Below, piece after piece: positions 1 to 10,878 of a stretch of 64,000 nucleotides of DNA. The notes under the pieces are model-generated. The model did not search any database, was not told the origin of the DNA, and saw only the letters and a list, made by a program, of their open reading frames with translations. The stretch comes from Bacidia rubella (Eukaryota; Ascomycota; Lecanoromycetes; Lecanorales; Ramalinaceae), in assembly GCA_032158265.1 (NCBI GenBank), contig JAVTIF010000012.1:248001-312000 (forward strand). The letters run 5' to 3'. The position numbers and the translations under genes are program-made. How positions within the stretch are numbered: position 1 is the stretch's first letter; each line of letters starts with the position of its first letter.

Positions 1-124
1 CATCGTAGTCATGCAGGTATTTCCACCCATTTCACATTATCAAGCTGCCCTAGTGACACACGTCCGATTCGAAGTTGCAAGGTGAGAATTGGCATGGACG
101 TATCGTTACGAGCAGTTGGTCCCT

Positions 125-602
125 CTACTCTTCTTCATCATCGTCACCGGCCTGCACGACGCGTTAGTATACTGTTCATGCTCTATTCGGAGCTCCAAGA
201 TATTGCTCACGTTATATGATGCCTTTTCGTTCTCATAACGCTGCTTGTCTGCCTTGGCCTTGTCCTCGTACGGAATACGCTGTTTGTCGCTGAGAGCCTT
301 CCATTTCTCACCAAGGACCTTTCCGACTTGACCTGGAGGACGTGTCAGCAATGTCTGACATAGATATGTTGGACAGGATCTGGAGGCACACACCAAAAGA
401 GATACCGGGGTTCTCCTCCCTCACGCCGTCACGGTTCTCATTGGCGAAGAACATGTAAGCTGACAGACCACGCTTAGGCGCATTGGGGTCTGGAGGCAGT
501 CAGTGCCATGATGGAATTAGAGAGGCCATGGGTGAGCTCACCCTTCTTCTTCTTCTCCGGGGCGGCCTTCTTAGACTTTCGGGGTTTGGCTTCCTTAGGC
601 AT
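125..602 (-). CDS. NHP6: Non-histone chromosomal protein 6 (HMG-box)
   Basis: Four exons (602-542, 489-394, 332-211, 151-125) join in frame to a 101-residue protein. Residues 1-20 are a Lys-rich tail. From about residue 21 a single HMG box follows, opening with DPNAPKRGLSAYMFFANENR and containing GKVLGEKWKALSDKQR, and the protein ends in an acidic GDDDEEE tail. Length and layout match the NHP6 family, which bends DNA without sequence specificity and assists FACT and transcription complexes in the nucleus. The start MPKEAKPRKSKK is the only Met that supplies the basic tail. Introns are 52, 61 and 59 nt, all GT-AG. The last intron separates the acidic tail from the HMG box. Confidence 0.93.
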
Positions 603-1578
603 GTTGATCGAGCTTGAAGAACGCGTCAGTACGAGCAGTCAAGCAGACGCTTGCGCAGCGAAGACTAGTGAATACAAAGAGAAGCTATTGCGCTGGGGTG
701 TGATTGCAAGAAGCAGGGAAATCAGTGGATGGGTGCAATTGCTGGTTGCTATATCACGTCGCAAAACGCATCACCAACGCGACGATGAGCAATTGGTGTT
801 GCGATTGTGTGACGTTGCGCTTGTCTTGGTTGGAGAGCCATTGCGCGTGTCAATTGGGCACTCGCTGAAGCCACGTAGCACAGCGGAAAGGCCGTCACAG
901 CGACAGCGAGGTGCACGACCGATGGAGCAAAACAACAGCCAAACACTTCAGAATGAAGGTAATAAAGACGCGAAAAAGGCGAGAAAAACGGAGGAGAGGA
1001 TGTGATGATACTTACTGTGATGCGAGTAGTTTCTGGTCCTAACAAATTTGTATGAGGATTTGTCGCCGTGCAGATTTTGTATGAGAGCTCTCTTTTTCGC
1101 GGTGAGGAAATTGGGTGAGGAAATTTGTATGAGGAGATTTGGCTGGGGATTTTGTATGGGGGGGAAATTTGGGGGGAGAAAGGGGGGGAAAGGACAGGGC
1201 ACAGCCAGCACACGCAAAGTGAGGGGCAACTCTGGGCTAGCAACGGCGCTAACTTCATTCGATTATGCGCGGAAGGTGCTACCGGACTTTGGACACAACA
1301 ACAACAACCTCCATAATAAACAACACAACCGCTTTCTTTGAGTACACCTAATTGCAGTACATTTTGGGTATATAGCGGTCTATGAATATGTGTACAAGTA
1401 GCATATTGGCCCCTGCAGCCATGAATATGTAGACATTGCTGCCCACTCACTTCTGCGCTTTCCCGCCTTCTATACTCAAGTCCAGGGACAGCAGTGAGTC
1501 CCATTTCGATCTTCTCTTCACAGGCGATCCTTTTCGAGGCGATGTCGACCTTGCATCTACCGTCTTCGATGGCGAGCC
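603..1578. other. Intergenic region upstream of NHP6 and downstream of ATG11
   Basis: No gene supported. It should hold the NHP6 promoter and 5' UTR, and the ATG11 3' end. Open frames here lack family resemblance and overlap each other. The stretch 1046-1195 is G-rich with repeated TTTGTATG words and runs of G (see findings). Confidence 0.5.
1046..1195. repeat. G-rich tract with repeated TTTGTATG words
   Basis: The word TTTGTATG followed by purines occurs four times (about 1047, 1077, 1123 and 1152) and then runs into strings of six to seven G. It is a short irregular repeat in the probable 5' region of the NHP6 gene. Function unknown; it could be a low-complexity promoter element or simple expansion. 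Confidence 0.5.
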
Positions 1579-4500
1579 CTAGCTGTTGTCAGCTTTTAGA
1601 GACGTCTCAGGATCGCGAGCATTCCTCACTCCATCAGGCGAAGTAACCTCCGCCGGTTGAATCTCCTGCATGCGCGATGGCTCTACATTTGGACCATCGG
1701 GCACATCAAATGATCTCCTCTCACGTGATACATTTGAGTCGCTCCGCTTCAGCATGCCTTCCAGTCCTGCCGGTGCCGAGCTGTTGGCTACAACGCTCTT
1801 CCTTGAGTTTGTGCTGCTGCGTCGACTGTCCAGACTGCGAGCCAAAGTCTTGCTGACTTCAGTATGATTCGAAGACTTCTTTATGCCGATGCTTGCCTTC
1901 ATGGGTTCCTCGTCCCTCGACATTGCAACGGTAGCCTTTCCCATTCCTATGCTAATAGGGGCTCCAGGCTTCTCCTCTGCTGCATCGACCAGGTACCACC
2001 GTAGCCCATCCGAAAGTTCGTAAGGGTTGTCATCGTCCAGTATCAAGCCGCTTGCTGTCGACTTCCGTTCTCCAGGGGCTTTCACACCATTCATAGACTT
2101 GGACAGGTCCACAACACGCTCCTCCACTTTGGATATACGAGCAATCAGCCATTCCCGCTTCCCCAGCTTATGCGAGTCTTGCTCGCGCAGGAAATAGTGT
2201 GGTGCTCCAACATTGAATGCAGCCCAGGGCTTTGTGGCTTGATCCCTCGTAGGCAAGAAGAGTGCCAAGTCTCCCTCCTTGAAAGACCTTAGCGTGATCT
2301 TCTCATGTGCGTCGCTCTGTGCACGGTGTGCCTTGTCCCTATGAGCCTTGGCCTCACGCTGCCATTTGCGAGCAATGTGCTCGATGTCCTTGATTCGCTT
2401 GTAGATCGCCTCGTTGAAGATGTCAACGTCAAATTCCGACACCGCTTTGATAAACTCGTCGAAGCGCGTTGCAGACTCATCCAAAGTGCCGGCCTTTGCC
2501 CAATGGAGAGCATCGGTGTCGATAGCTGCTTCAAGGTCCTTCTTGGTAGGCATGGTGCCCGACAAGCTTCGCCTCATTGACATGCTAGGGTCGATGGTAG
2601 TACTGGCAGAAATTGCCGTTTTCGGCACCCTTTGGATACTCATACTCTCGTCCTGCCGTGTAATCATCAAACCGACCATCTCCAGCAACCTCTTTTGCGT
2701 CTCAATCTGTAGCTGAAGCCGTCTCGAGATCTCGTCAGCTCGCGATGCTTGAGTTTCGTTGCAGTCGTTTACACTCTGAAGTTGCTGCTTTAAGTGAGTC
2801 AGCTCCTCAGATCTTTCTTGCAGTTGATCATCAAGCTCGCCATGATAGCCTTGCAAGCTGGTAAATTTATTCTGCAAGTCTGAGTGAGCGGCCTTCTCTT
2901 CCGCAAGTTGCTGTAAGAGGCTCTCGTTTTCTTTGGCTGATGTATTAGCCATAGATTTAGATGCGTTACGTTGTGCAGTTGTTGAGTCAAGCTGCTGTCG
3001 CAGCGAGTCGGTTTCTGCAGTCTTGGCCGTGATTCTGTCAACCAAAGAAGACTTGTCTCTCTCAGCATCAGCGAAACGATCAGCAAGAGCTTCTGCTTCG
3101 TTACCTCGGGATTCAAGCCGAGATTCTAACGAAGCATTGGTGGCCTGCAGCTGTTCAATTGCATTTCGGATCTCGCTCTGCTGAACAGCTGACTTTTGAG
3201 CTGCACTATCAAGTGCCTTGACCAGGCTACCATGGTCTTCTGGCGCTGACAAATCGCTTGCCAAATGCGTCAAAGCTCTAGCAAGCGTGTGATGGTGGTT
3301 TGACTGCATCCTCTCCTCCTGGTCAAGGTGCTGGTGCAGTTGTTCAATGGTATTCTCGAGACCAGTCTTGTGCCTTTCGGACGCTTCGTTCGCTTCTTCG
3401 AGCAATCCTATTCTGTTTTGATGTATTCGAGCATCGCTCGCTCGAGCTCTTTCGAGCTCAAGCGCCTTTTGTTGAAGATGCTCATTCTCCTCTTGAAGTG
3501 CGTGCAACTTGACAATTTGCTCGGTATTGTTGAGCATACGGTCGTATTCGTCCTCAACCTCTTCTAATCTGATGCTCAGCTTCGAGTTTTCTTGCTCGAG
3601 AAAGCGACGCTCGCTTTCAAATTCATGCTGTTGAGCTTCCATGTTGCCAAGCAAGTCCTCTTTCGTCGCTATGGCCTCGTTTACCTGTACCTTCAGGTTC
3701 TCCTCAGTCTTCAGTCGCGCAGAGGCGTCCTTCTTGTGGGCTATCAAATCTGCTTCTAAGCTGACTATGCGCTGTGCAAGGCTCTTCTCTTCTGGGTCTA
3801 AATTCTGTGACACACGCCTCGAAGACATAGAAGACCTTCGTGATCCACCATCACGGGCTTTAGAGAGAGCTGAAGTGTATGTCGGTACCGGCGAGTTCAT
3901 CTGTCGCTCAAAAGCTGGCGGATTTCCAGGATTGAAGCCGCTTGCGCTTGGAGGCCGTGGAAGCTGGCTCTGCCGGTGTAATAAATCCTCCAGCTTCCGA
4001 ATGCGACTTTCTGCGCTCCTTAATTTATCATCAACTCTGAGTTTCTCTCTTTGCAGATCTTCAAAGCTGTGCTTGCTATCCGGGAGCACTATAGACGCTT
4101 GGCCTTGAGCAGCTTCATGCAAGCTGCCGTTTTTGAAGGCTTGGAGCGTCTGAGATCGCGGTTTTTGGGTTGTGTCAAATATGTCTGCAGATTCCCGGAC
4201 TTCGCGGCAGGCGTCTTTGAAGCTTTCAGAAGATTCAAGTTGTTGGATGTAGTCAACTACGTCCTGGTTGGACGCTAGTGGCATTTCAGGTTCCACAGAA
4301 CTAGAAGCTGCCAGACCTACATCACCTAGCTCGTTAAACACCAAGGCATTCCCGGTGTCCTTCTGCCACTGCTTTCTGCGCCGGGTCTCCTCTTTCTTAC
4401 GCACCATGACATTCTCACGCGAGCTTGGTGATTTTGCGCGTGTCTGCTGAGCCCACTCACAGCGTCTCACATACTCGACCAGATATGTACCATAGATAGA

Positions 4501-5718
4501 CGGCAGGTTAATAACAAAATCAAGCATGTCGCAAGATTCCTGTGCTCGTGGGTCCACATCTAATTTAGCCATTTTCGCATGCATCGATGACAATTTAGAC
4601 TCAGTTCGAGATATTTTTTGCATGGCCAGCACAGATGTGTACCTTGTGTCCTCCGAGCGCTGAGCAATCTGCCGGCCAAGTTCATCAATCTCCTCAACGG
4701 TTTGGATGATGGATGGTATGAAGTTATTACTATGCATCTGTGCAGTTTTCGAAGCTTGGGCTAGGCTTTTCGAGTCCTCAGACAAGCCAGAAATGTATTG
4801 ATAGTCAGATCCAATCTTTCGAGTCAGAACTTCAACTTCCTCCTGCAATCGGCTCCCTTGATCAACCAGGTCACTGTCCTCGAGAGACGTTGCGTTCTGG
4901 TATTCACGTATGATGCCTTGAGACTCGTTCGCAATCGTTGTATATGTAACCTCCAGCTCTCTGAGCCCCGAGATGAAGTGGCCGGTAAGATCCTCCGCGA
5001 GGCTGTAGGCTTGTTCAAGCTCCTGCTTCTCCACATAGTCCTGCAAAGTCATGGTCCCATTTCCCATGGCACGACGCCTCTCCGAAGCTTGATCGCCATC
5101 TTTCAAGCATCGACTGAAGTCGGCATTCACGCGAATGTTAGCCAGCTCATTGTAATTTGGCCGCCACCGTGCGAGCAAGTCCTGTTGGTCTCTTGAGGTC
5201 TCATCCGCCCAGGCCTTGGTCTCTTCATACTTTGGTCTAAGATTTGCAAGATGCTGCCGAACGTTATTCACCGCAATGGCTACCGCTCTTGACACAATAG
5301 TCTTCTCGGCATCGTACTCTTTCAGCTTATTGATGGCGTTACGAGTATCGTTCAAAACCTGTAAAGCCCAATCGCGCCGCTTCTTCGAAACTTCTTGTAA
5401 ATCATGGAGGTCATCAAGTTTGGGCGATTTCGGAGGATCCGGTGGGGTATATGCTTCAAAGGCTCGTTTGGTAGGGAGTAGCCTGGAGGCAGCGGTTGCG
5501 GAAGCTAGGATACTGCGGTCGTAGAGAAATATCTCCTCTTCGGCGTCGAGTGACTGGAGTTTTACTGGCTTTCCTCTGGCTGTCATTAGGATTTGGTCCG
5601 GCACCTGAATGCCAGTCTTTCGCGTTATCCATGCCCGGAATTCGTCGAGCGTTGAGAAAGAGTTGGGATTTGTGCTGTGCGTGGAACCTATATGAGCATT
5701 CAGAACTGCTACTGACAT
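1579..5718 (-). CDS. ATG11: Autophagy-related protein 11, selective autophagy scaffold
   Basis: Single-exon, 1379 residues, close to the usual 1200-1400 of fungal Atg11. Residues 1-70 form the ubiquitin-like N-terminal region with the SFSTLDEFRAWITRKTGI segment. The middle, roughly 100-1130, is almost all coiled coil with long Glu/Gln/Lys heptads and Ser/Pro-rich linkers near 590-640. Residues about 1144-1245 carry the conserved Atg11 C-terminal domain, seen as FKEGDLALFLPTRD, then PWAAFNVGAPHYFL and WLIARISKVEERVVDL. A Ser-rich tail follows. Atg11 gathers cargo receptors and Atg1 kinase at the phagophore assembly site in pexophagy, mitophagy and related routes. It is head to head with the CENP-H gene, 323 bp between starts. 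Confidence 0.92.
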   Translation of the reverse strand: MSVAVLNAHIGSTHSTNPNSFSTLDEFRAWITRKTGIQVPDQILMTARGKPVKLQSLDAEEEIFLYDRSILASATAASRLLPTKRAFEAYTPPDPPKSPKLDDLHDLQEVSKKRRDWALQVLNDTRNAINKLKEYDAEKTIVSRAVAIAVNNVRQHLANLRPKYEETKAWADETSRDQQDLLARWRPNYNELANIRVNADFSRCLKDGDQASERRRAMGNGTMTLQDYVEKQELEQAYSLAEDLTGHFISGLRELEVTYTTIANESQGIIREYQNATSLEDSDLVDQGSRLQEEVEVLTRKIGSDYQYISGLSEDSKSLAQASKTAQMHSNNFIPSIIQTVEEIDELGRQIAQRSEDTRYTSVLAMQKISRTESKLSSMHAKMAKLDVDPRAQESCDMLDFVINLPSIYGTYLVEYVRRCEWAQQTRAKSPSSRENVMVRKKEETRRRKQWQKDTGNALVFNELGDVGLAASSSVEPEMPLASNQDVVDYIQQLESSESFKDACREVRESADIFDTTQKPRSQTLQAFKNGSLHEAAQGQASIVLPDSKHSFEDLQREKLRVDDKLRSAESRIRKLEDLLHRQSQLPRPPSASGFNPGNPPAFERQMNSPVPTYTSALSKARDGGSRRSSMSSRRVSQNLDPEEKSLAQRIVSLEADLIAHKKDASARLKTEENLKVQVNEAIATKEDLLGNMEAQQHEFESERRFLEQENSKLSIRLEEVEDEYDRMLNNTEQIVKLHALQEENEHLQQKALELERARASDARIHQNRIGLLEEANEASERHKTGLENTIEQLHQHLDQEERMQSNHHHTLARALTHLASDLSAPEDHGSLVKALDSAAQKSAVQQSEIRNAIEQLQATNASLESRLESRGNEAEALADRFADAERDKSSLVDRITAKTAETDSLRQQLDSTTAQRNASKSMANTSAKENESLLQQLAEEKAAHSDLQNKFTSLQGYHGELDDQLQERSEELTHLKQQLQSVNDCNETQASRADEISRRLQLQIETQKRLLEMVGLMITRQDESMSIQRVPKTAISASTTIDPSMSMRRSLSGTMPTKKDLEAAIDTDALHWAKAGTLDESATRFDEFIKAVSEFDVDIFNEAIYKRIKDIEHIARKWQREAKAHRDKAHRAQSDAHEKITLRSFKEGDLALFLPTRDQATKPWAAFNVGAPHYFLREQDSHKLGKREWLIARISKVEERVVDLSKSMNGVKAPGERKSTASGLILDDDNPYELSDGLRWYLVDAAEEKPGAPISIGMGKATVAMSRDEEPMKASIGIKKSSNHTEVSKTLARSLDSRRSSTNSRKSVVANSSAPAGLEGMLKRSDSNVSRERRSFDVPDGPNVEPSRMQEIQPAEVTSPDGVRNARDPETSLKADNS

Positions 5719-6041
5719 CCTGAACTCCTCTTCTTAATGTCCGCATGGCGGACCAAGCTATGGTGGAGCGTTGTCAAAGGGTGCAAGCTTTGGAGGGGAG
5801 ACTGAGAACGGGCTTCGGAAACTTTTCCGCGGTGCATCTGCAGGTACACTCTCGACTGCAGGGCAACAATATTGTCTCGATCTGAGCATCGCATTAGTTA
5901 TTAAGGTCGTTTAGTAGGACCGAATGTGTGCTCAAGGCACGATCCTTTTGCTAAATACCAGCAACTGCCTTCCCACAAGGCTGCTTTTTCTCTCAGTAAC
6001 CGAATCGTCTGATCTTCCTGATTTCTTGTGACGCGTGACAT
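5719..6041. promoter_or_regulatory. Shared divergent promoter, ATG11 / CENP-H
   Basis: 323 bp separate the two start codons on opposite strands, so both promoters must lie here or overlap the coding starts. No TATA box or specific operator could be assigned by eye. Call rests on gene layout only. Confidence 0.5.
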
Positions 6042-6876
6042 GTGAATATGACAGATGGGTCAAATGGATTAGACGGCCTGCATTTACACGATATCGCACC
6101 AGCGGCCAAGGTAGATGACTTAGCGCAGCTTGCTGCAGATCAGAGGGACGATACGCTCCCCTTCTACGAGCTTGAAGGGCAAATTTTAGGTCTGTGGGAC
6201 AGGCTAAATGAATTGAAGTTAGAGATCGCGGTGCTTGAGGCGCAACCGGGCTCATCTGCTGCAGGTAGGCACTTGTTGGTTTAGTATGACTGCCCGTAAG
6301 CCAAGCTGAGACTCCATACCAGACTTGACGACCGCGTCAGATGATGAACTCGCTTCAGAGCTTGAGAAGTCCGAAAGGGAGTGCCTCAAGGCTAGAGCTG
6401 AATACATGCTGAAGAACAGCGTCGTTGAAGACACCATAATTGCTGGTCCCATCCTGAATGCCATACACGCTGGTGAGAATGCCTCCGGCACCGAAAGGAC
6501 CTTGAAGCCCCTGCTTGGTCGTCGTGACGCGCTAGAGATGGCTTCTACCAACATGTCCTCTACCTTGCAAGCTACAATTGGAAAGAGTACCAAAGCTGGA
6601 GTAGAGACTCTCGCTACTAGGGAGAAGAATCGTGGTCTCGCCACGGAACTTTTGGCACTTGCTAGCAAGATCGACGATCAAAAGAACGTGGCAAGAGAGC
6701 AGCCAGAGCTTGAAGCTAGTATATCAGAAGCGAAGGAGGAGGCTGCAACTGCGAGAAAGCAATGGAGGATCATGAAGAGCGTCGTATCCGCAGTTGTTGC
6801 AGGAAGCGGTGTTGATTGGGCGAAAGATCCCAATTTACAAAACTTGGTACTTGATCCAGAGGATGAAGGCGATTGA
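6042..6876 (+). CDS. Kinetochore protein CENP-H (Fta3/Mcm16 type)
   Basis: Two exons (6042-6264, 6323-6876) with a 58-nt GT-AG intron give 258 residues. The protein is largely helical and coiled coil. It ends with VVSAVVAGSGVDWAKDPNLQ followed by an acidic end, which matches the C-terminal signature of CENP-H (human CENP-H has a GSKVNWAEDPAL-type segment at the same place). CENP-H belongs to the constitutive centromere-associated network on the inner kinetochore. A second Met at residue 3 could also be the start. The N-terminal 60 residues are acidic and not conserved in any way I recognise. Family call rests on the C-terminal motif plus coiled coil. Confidence 0.8.
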
Positions 6877-7330
6877 GAAATCACAAGCCTTGAGTGAAAG
6901 TTGTGCATTTCACGAGATGTGCATTGAGTCGGCACAAACAAAGCTCTCCCAGCTTCAATACTACGTTCTCACGCAATTTACGACCGTCTGTTGATTGAGG
7001 GTTCAGACTATTTCATTGCATACTGTTGATTCCTCTCAATATGCCCGAATCTTCTTTGCAAAGGATGACACCGCTGACTTGGGAGATACTTCCGGAGAGA
7101 ATTTGACTGACTTCAGACGCCAGAATCTTGGTCTTAAACAACAATCGTGCAAGTCTTAATAAAGGCGCTTACCAACCCGACTTCTATTCTTTTGCGCTTC
7201 ATGCTCCTCGGAACGTCTGAGAATTTGCCGACGGGCTACGCTTAAGTAAACTTCAATTATCGTAACTAATCAACACATGAAGACCCAGCCTCAACGTGCC
7301 TTTACACAGTAGCTTCTATCCATTACCAAT
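6877..7330. other. Intergenic region between CENP-H and a secreted-protein gene
   Basis: No coding sequence supported. Tandem orientation of both genes means it should hold the CENP-H terminator and the promoter of the downstream gene. A_T-rich words are scattered but no clear box stands out. Confidence 0.45.
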
Positions 7331-8061
7331 ATGAGGCTCTTATATCTTGCGTCGAACGCGTCCGTCGCAATTATCAGTCTAGCCAGTACCATCCTTGCAG
7401 CGCCATCGCCTCAAGCACAGTCTTCAGCTTCTTGCCCGCCTCCTCAGAATGCAGATCAATGGCTGTAAGTGCCCACTTAGCTATCTTTTTTAACTTGTCA
7501 TCCATCAGAACATGACTCCTCCACCTTTTCCATACGTCTTACATCTAATCACTAAACAAACCCCACAGCTCAGTCGCTGGCGACGACCCTAACGACATGG
7601 ATCAATACCGCTACTTCCCAAACTGGATCGATGGAAAATTGCCAACCAGACAAATCGTCGGTGCCCTCCATCAGATCAATCAGGCCATCTACATAGTCTC
7701 TCGCGGCCGACTCAGCGACCCTATCCCCACACCGCCCATGGCCTTCTGGGAGTACCCAGCTTTTGCGTACTTCAATATCTCTCAGATCCCGGGCAGTGGA
7801 GGGGACTCGCGTATTAACCTGAGATGGACCAATGCGCAGAGGGCGGTGGAAGTTATGAGGAATTGGGCGAGTACAAGCCCTCATAGAGGATGGGAAGGCG
7901 AGGGGGATATCGAGGTCGATGTCAACTTCAACTGGTGTCCGATTGGGCGTGCGTTCTTGATAGGGCAGGACCCGGACCCTCCTGTTGGAGCAGGTGGTGA
8001 ATCAAACGGTGGGGCAGCTGAGGAAGAAGATGAGGGACTTGGAGGGGTGAGAGTGTCGTGA
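7331..8061 (+). CDS. Predicted secreted protein, unknown function
   Basis: Two exons (7331-7464, 7569-8061) joined over a 104-nt GT-AG intron give 208 residues. Residues 1-23 look like a signal peptide (basic MR, hydrophobic core, LAAPSP cleavage-like site). The mature part has only two cysteines, one at SASCPPP and one at NWCPIG, and an acidic, Gly-rich tail. The body contains aromatic-rich segments such as DQYRYFPNWIDG and FWEYPAFAYFNI. I do not recognise a family. Secretion is inferred from the N-terminus alone. It could be a secreted effector-like protein or a wall protein. Confidence 0.72.
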
Positions 8062-8482
8062 CGCATTGAGCCGGGCGAGGGGCTAGAGGAGGTTGCATAG
8101 TATTTAGTCACCTCTATTCTACAATCACCTGCACTGAAGAGAGAAAAGCAGCAGTGACAGCACGGAGAAAAGATCCTATCAGTGTCGTATTATGTGAAAG
8201 GCTTGGCGTCAACTGACATCCTAACCTGCAGAAATTCTGTTGTGTTTCCATCACCGCTTCAGACTTCAATAACACTTGCTCGCAGTGACAACGAGGCAAA
8301 GAGGGATGTTTCACGCCGAAAGCTGACGCAAAGTAAGCAATCCATCGATTCCGTTACCACAACGTTCTCAGTCTTCTAACTGTAAGTGTCAACGTCCAAA
8401 ACTAATTTGCATGCATCAAGTTGGGTGTAAACGCTGACAGTGATAGATTGATGCGGAAGACTGTCCAATCCAACTCATTGCC

Positions 8483-9181
8483 ATGATCAATTTTTGCAGT
8501 CTACCCCGTGAAATTCGCGATATCATCTACGAAATGTCTCTGACGACAGACGACATTATTGTTCCCTTTCATGAGCCAAACAAGCCAGAATTTGAAACGA
8601 TGCATACGGATGACTATAGACCTGTGCGCGAGGTGGTCTCCGAGCTCGCTTTCGGACTTCTCGAAACGAACAGAACCATTAGATCAGAGGCGAAAGCTTA
8701 TTTTTTTGGCCACAATACCTGGGGCGTGACAACATGGAAATCTTGTCATGGCAAGGAGGGTCTCCTTACGGGCCCAAATCGAGACAAAAAGGCTGCGATG
8801 GGATCCTTCTGGTGGACTCATCGGGACATCCGCTTTCTGCATATTCGTTTTTGCTATTTGCCGCCCCATCAGTGTGAAGCATGGTGTAGACCGGATTACG
8901 ATTGGGAGTATTTTGAGACGGAATGGGCAGGAACCTTGGAATCGCTCCGGGGAAAAGAGCTCGAGCAGCTCACGGTTGATATTTCCCATACAGCGTGTGT
9001 TGACTGTCATCAACAAGAAGGATTCAACCATTTCAATCTCGAAGGGCACCGACAAACACTCCTGGAGATGGAAAAGGCAGCAAAATATACAGGGAAACCC
9101 TCGCTGCGCCCCTGTACAACATGTTTTACATCCCCGACACAGTGGAAGCGAAACCAACCTTCTCCGTGCAGCGAATTTTGA
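8483..9181 (+). CDS. 2EXR-domain (F-box-like) protein
   Basis: Single exon of 232 residues. The N-terminus MINFCSLPREIRDIIYEMSL is the hallmark of the fungal 2EXR / F-box-like family, followed by LLETNRTIRSEAKAYFFGHN, the usual second conserved block. These proteins are expanded in filamentous ascomycetes; their biochemical role is not settled, though the N-terminal helix pair resembles an F-box. The C-terminal half has a cluster of Cys (CVDC and CTTC near the end) that could bind metal. A little shorter than most family members, so further exons beyond 9181 cannot be excluded. Confidence 0.75.
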   Translation: MINFCSLPREIRDIIYEMSLTTDDIIVPFHEPNKPEFETMHTDDYRPVREVVSELAFGLLETNRTIRSEAKAYFFGHNTWGVTTWKSCHGKEGLLTGPNRDKKAAMGSFWWTHRDIRFLHIRFCYLPPHQCEAWCRPDYDWEYFETEWAGTLESLRGKELEQLTVDISHTACVDCHQQEGFNHFNLEGHRQTLLEMEKAAKYTGKPSLRPCTTCFTSPTQWKRNQPSPCSEF

Positions 9182-10878
9182 TAAATGGTCTGGGTTGGGG
9201 TATCGCTCCCTTTCTGATACATGCGCCCGGCTTTGGCTGTCTCTCCTGTCCCTTAGTGCAGGGACAATTTGACACACACGCTAGCACAGAGGCACTCTGG
9301 CGGAAAAAGTTATTTAGGGTTCTGCTTAATCTTTGAGACAAGATCAGGTCACAAAATTTCCCGAGCAAGACAGGGACGGTACGATATTTACATATGCAGA
9401 CTTTGAGGTATGGCATGAGGCTCCGAATCAGACAACATACCCAAACAGATTCTCTGCAGTACATAACCAGATGTATTCAAGTTTGACTCCATTTCCAAGA
9501 ACCAACGAAGGGGGTGTCTTCCCAAAACCCAGACGGAAATCATGTCTGTCTTGGTGTCAATTTGTCAAGCCACTAGTCTCACACTTCTGCTTCCTCTACC
9601 TTCATACCCTGACCACCTTAGTACAAGCATAGGCGGCCCCGTGGTATCAGTGTATAGCATAATTAAGGCTCTTTAACACGGATATGCTAGTAGTTTAGCT
9701 TGTGCTTGAACTTGGTGATGGTATCAATTGAGTATCAGGGTCATCACATCCATTTTTTTGGCGAAAATACCAGAGATCTGCTTTCATATTTCATAGAGAA
9801 GGATCGGTTGGTCCGGAACCCGGGTCCGATTGCGGCTCGAGTAAGATCGGAGAGTCTAGTGGTGGCGAGATGGCTGGATCCTGTGCAGCGCCATACCAAT
9901 GGTGTTTGACCGTGATATCTTCTGTTGTCACTGGAACGTGATTGCCAGTGTTGATATCAAATTCCGGGTACCAATGCTTATACGCGGTGCGCGGAGAGGT
10001 GAAGGACAGGGACCCGAGTGGGAGATTCGTGACATAATTGTCCTTGTGCACAAGGTGAAGGTTGGCCTTGTTCACCGGACTCCGTGGTGGCTCTAGCGAA
10101 ATTAAAGTCGGTAGTCTGTGGCTCACTAACGAATTGTCATAGTTTGGGAGGTGGCAGACCCGTAGATATTGTTAGTGAATACTTACCTAAATTTGTAGAG
10201 ATCTAACGCGATACCTTGCTTACGCTGTGCAACAGCTGCAATAGCTGCCAACACTCCGCTTATGTGCAAGTCATCTAAGCAAAAAGATTAAAACGTACAG
10301 TGGCACATTCTATGATTTCCGCCCCTTCGTATTCAGATCTAGTAGAAATCTTGCAGCCATGTTCGATTCTTTCGAAGTCTCATTCGAATCCCGCTACATA
10401 ATTCACAATATCTGTCTCAGCTCAAACCGCACCGTCTTGCCCCGGCTGCCGCGGCTCGGTTCGGACGACAGAGTTCAATCTTGCGCCAATCCATTCACCA
10501 GGCTCTTGAAAGACGCTGAGTCTGTTGTGCGTTTGGGGGTCCGGATGGGACGTGATAGTCAATCCGAGGAGATCTGCGGAGAGCTGCAGATTGTTTTAGA
10601 GATCAATGTTCATGGTTCACACCAACGTTCGTTGCGGACATCTGTGAATATTGTTGGACTTAAGCCGATGAAGGTGTAGTCAGCGAGCTTATGCATATGT
10701 CCTCTTTTTTAGAGACTGCAAAAAGAAGTAAGCATTCATGGTATAAACGACAACGGATGTACTGCAAATTTAATGTAAAATTTTAGAAGAGCATCGCTAT
10801 TTGGTATCTCATAAACAAGCATAATCAGCATATACGCCATAAATCATCAACCCTTTCCCATGCCATCATTAAATTTCT
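9182..10878. other. Long stretch without a supported gene
   Basis: Several open frames overlap here but none can be tied to a family. The most protein-like is on the minus strand, 9791-10126, with no ATG; a minus-strand exon-like segment at about 10190-10285 (with AAIAAVAQRKQGIALDLYKF) lies upstream, but joining them by plausible splice sites breaks the frame. A plus-strand frame at 10359-10679 has an ATG but no recognisable domain. The 3' end of the ENA-type ATPase gene lies at the right edge. Confidence 0.4.

Noticed and set aside
2305..5196. Many plus-strand frames opposite ATG11
   Set aside because: Antisense shadows of a long coiled-coil gene.
9791..10126. 111-codon minus-strand frame
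   Set aside because: No ATG; joining it to the exon-like piece at 10190-10285 breaks the frame with every splice site tried.
10380..10396. TTCGAATCCC word suggesting a tRNA
   Set aside because: Stem bases do not pair and no other tRNA arms were found.
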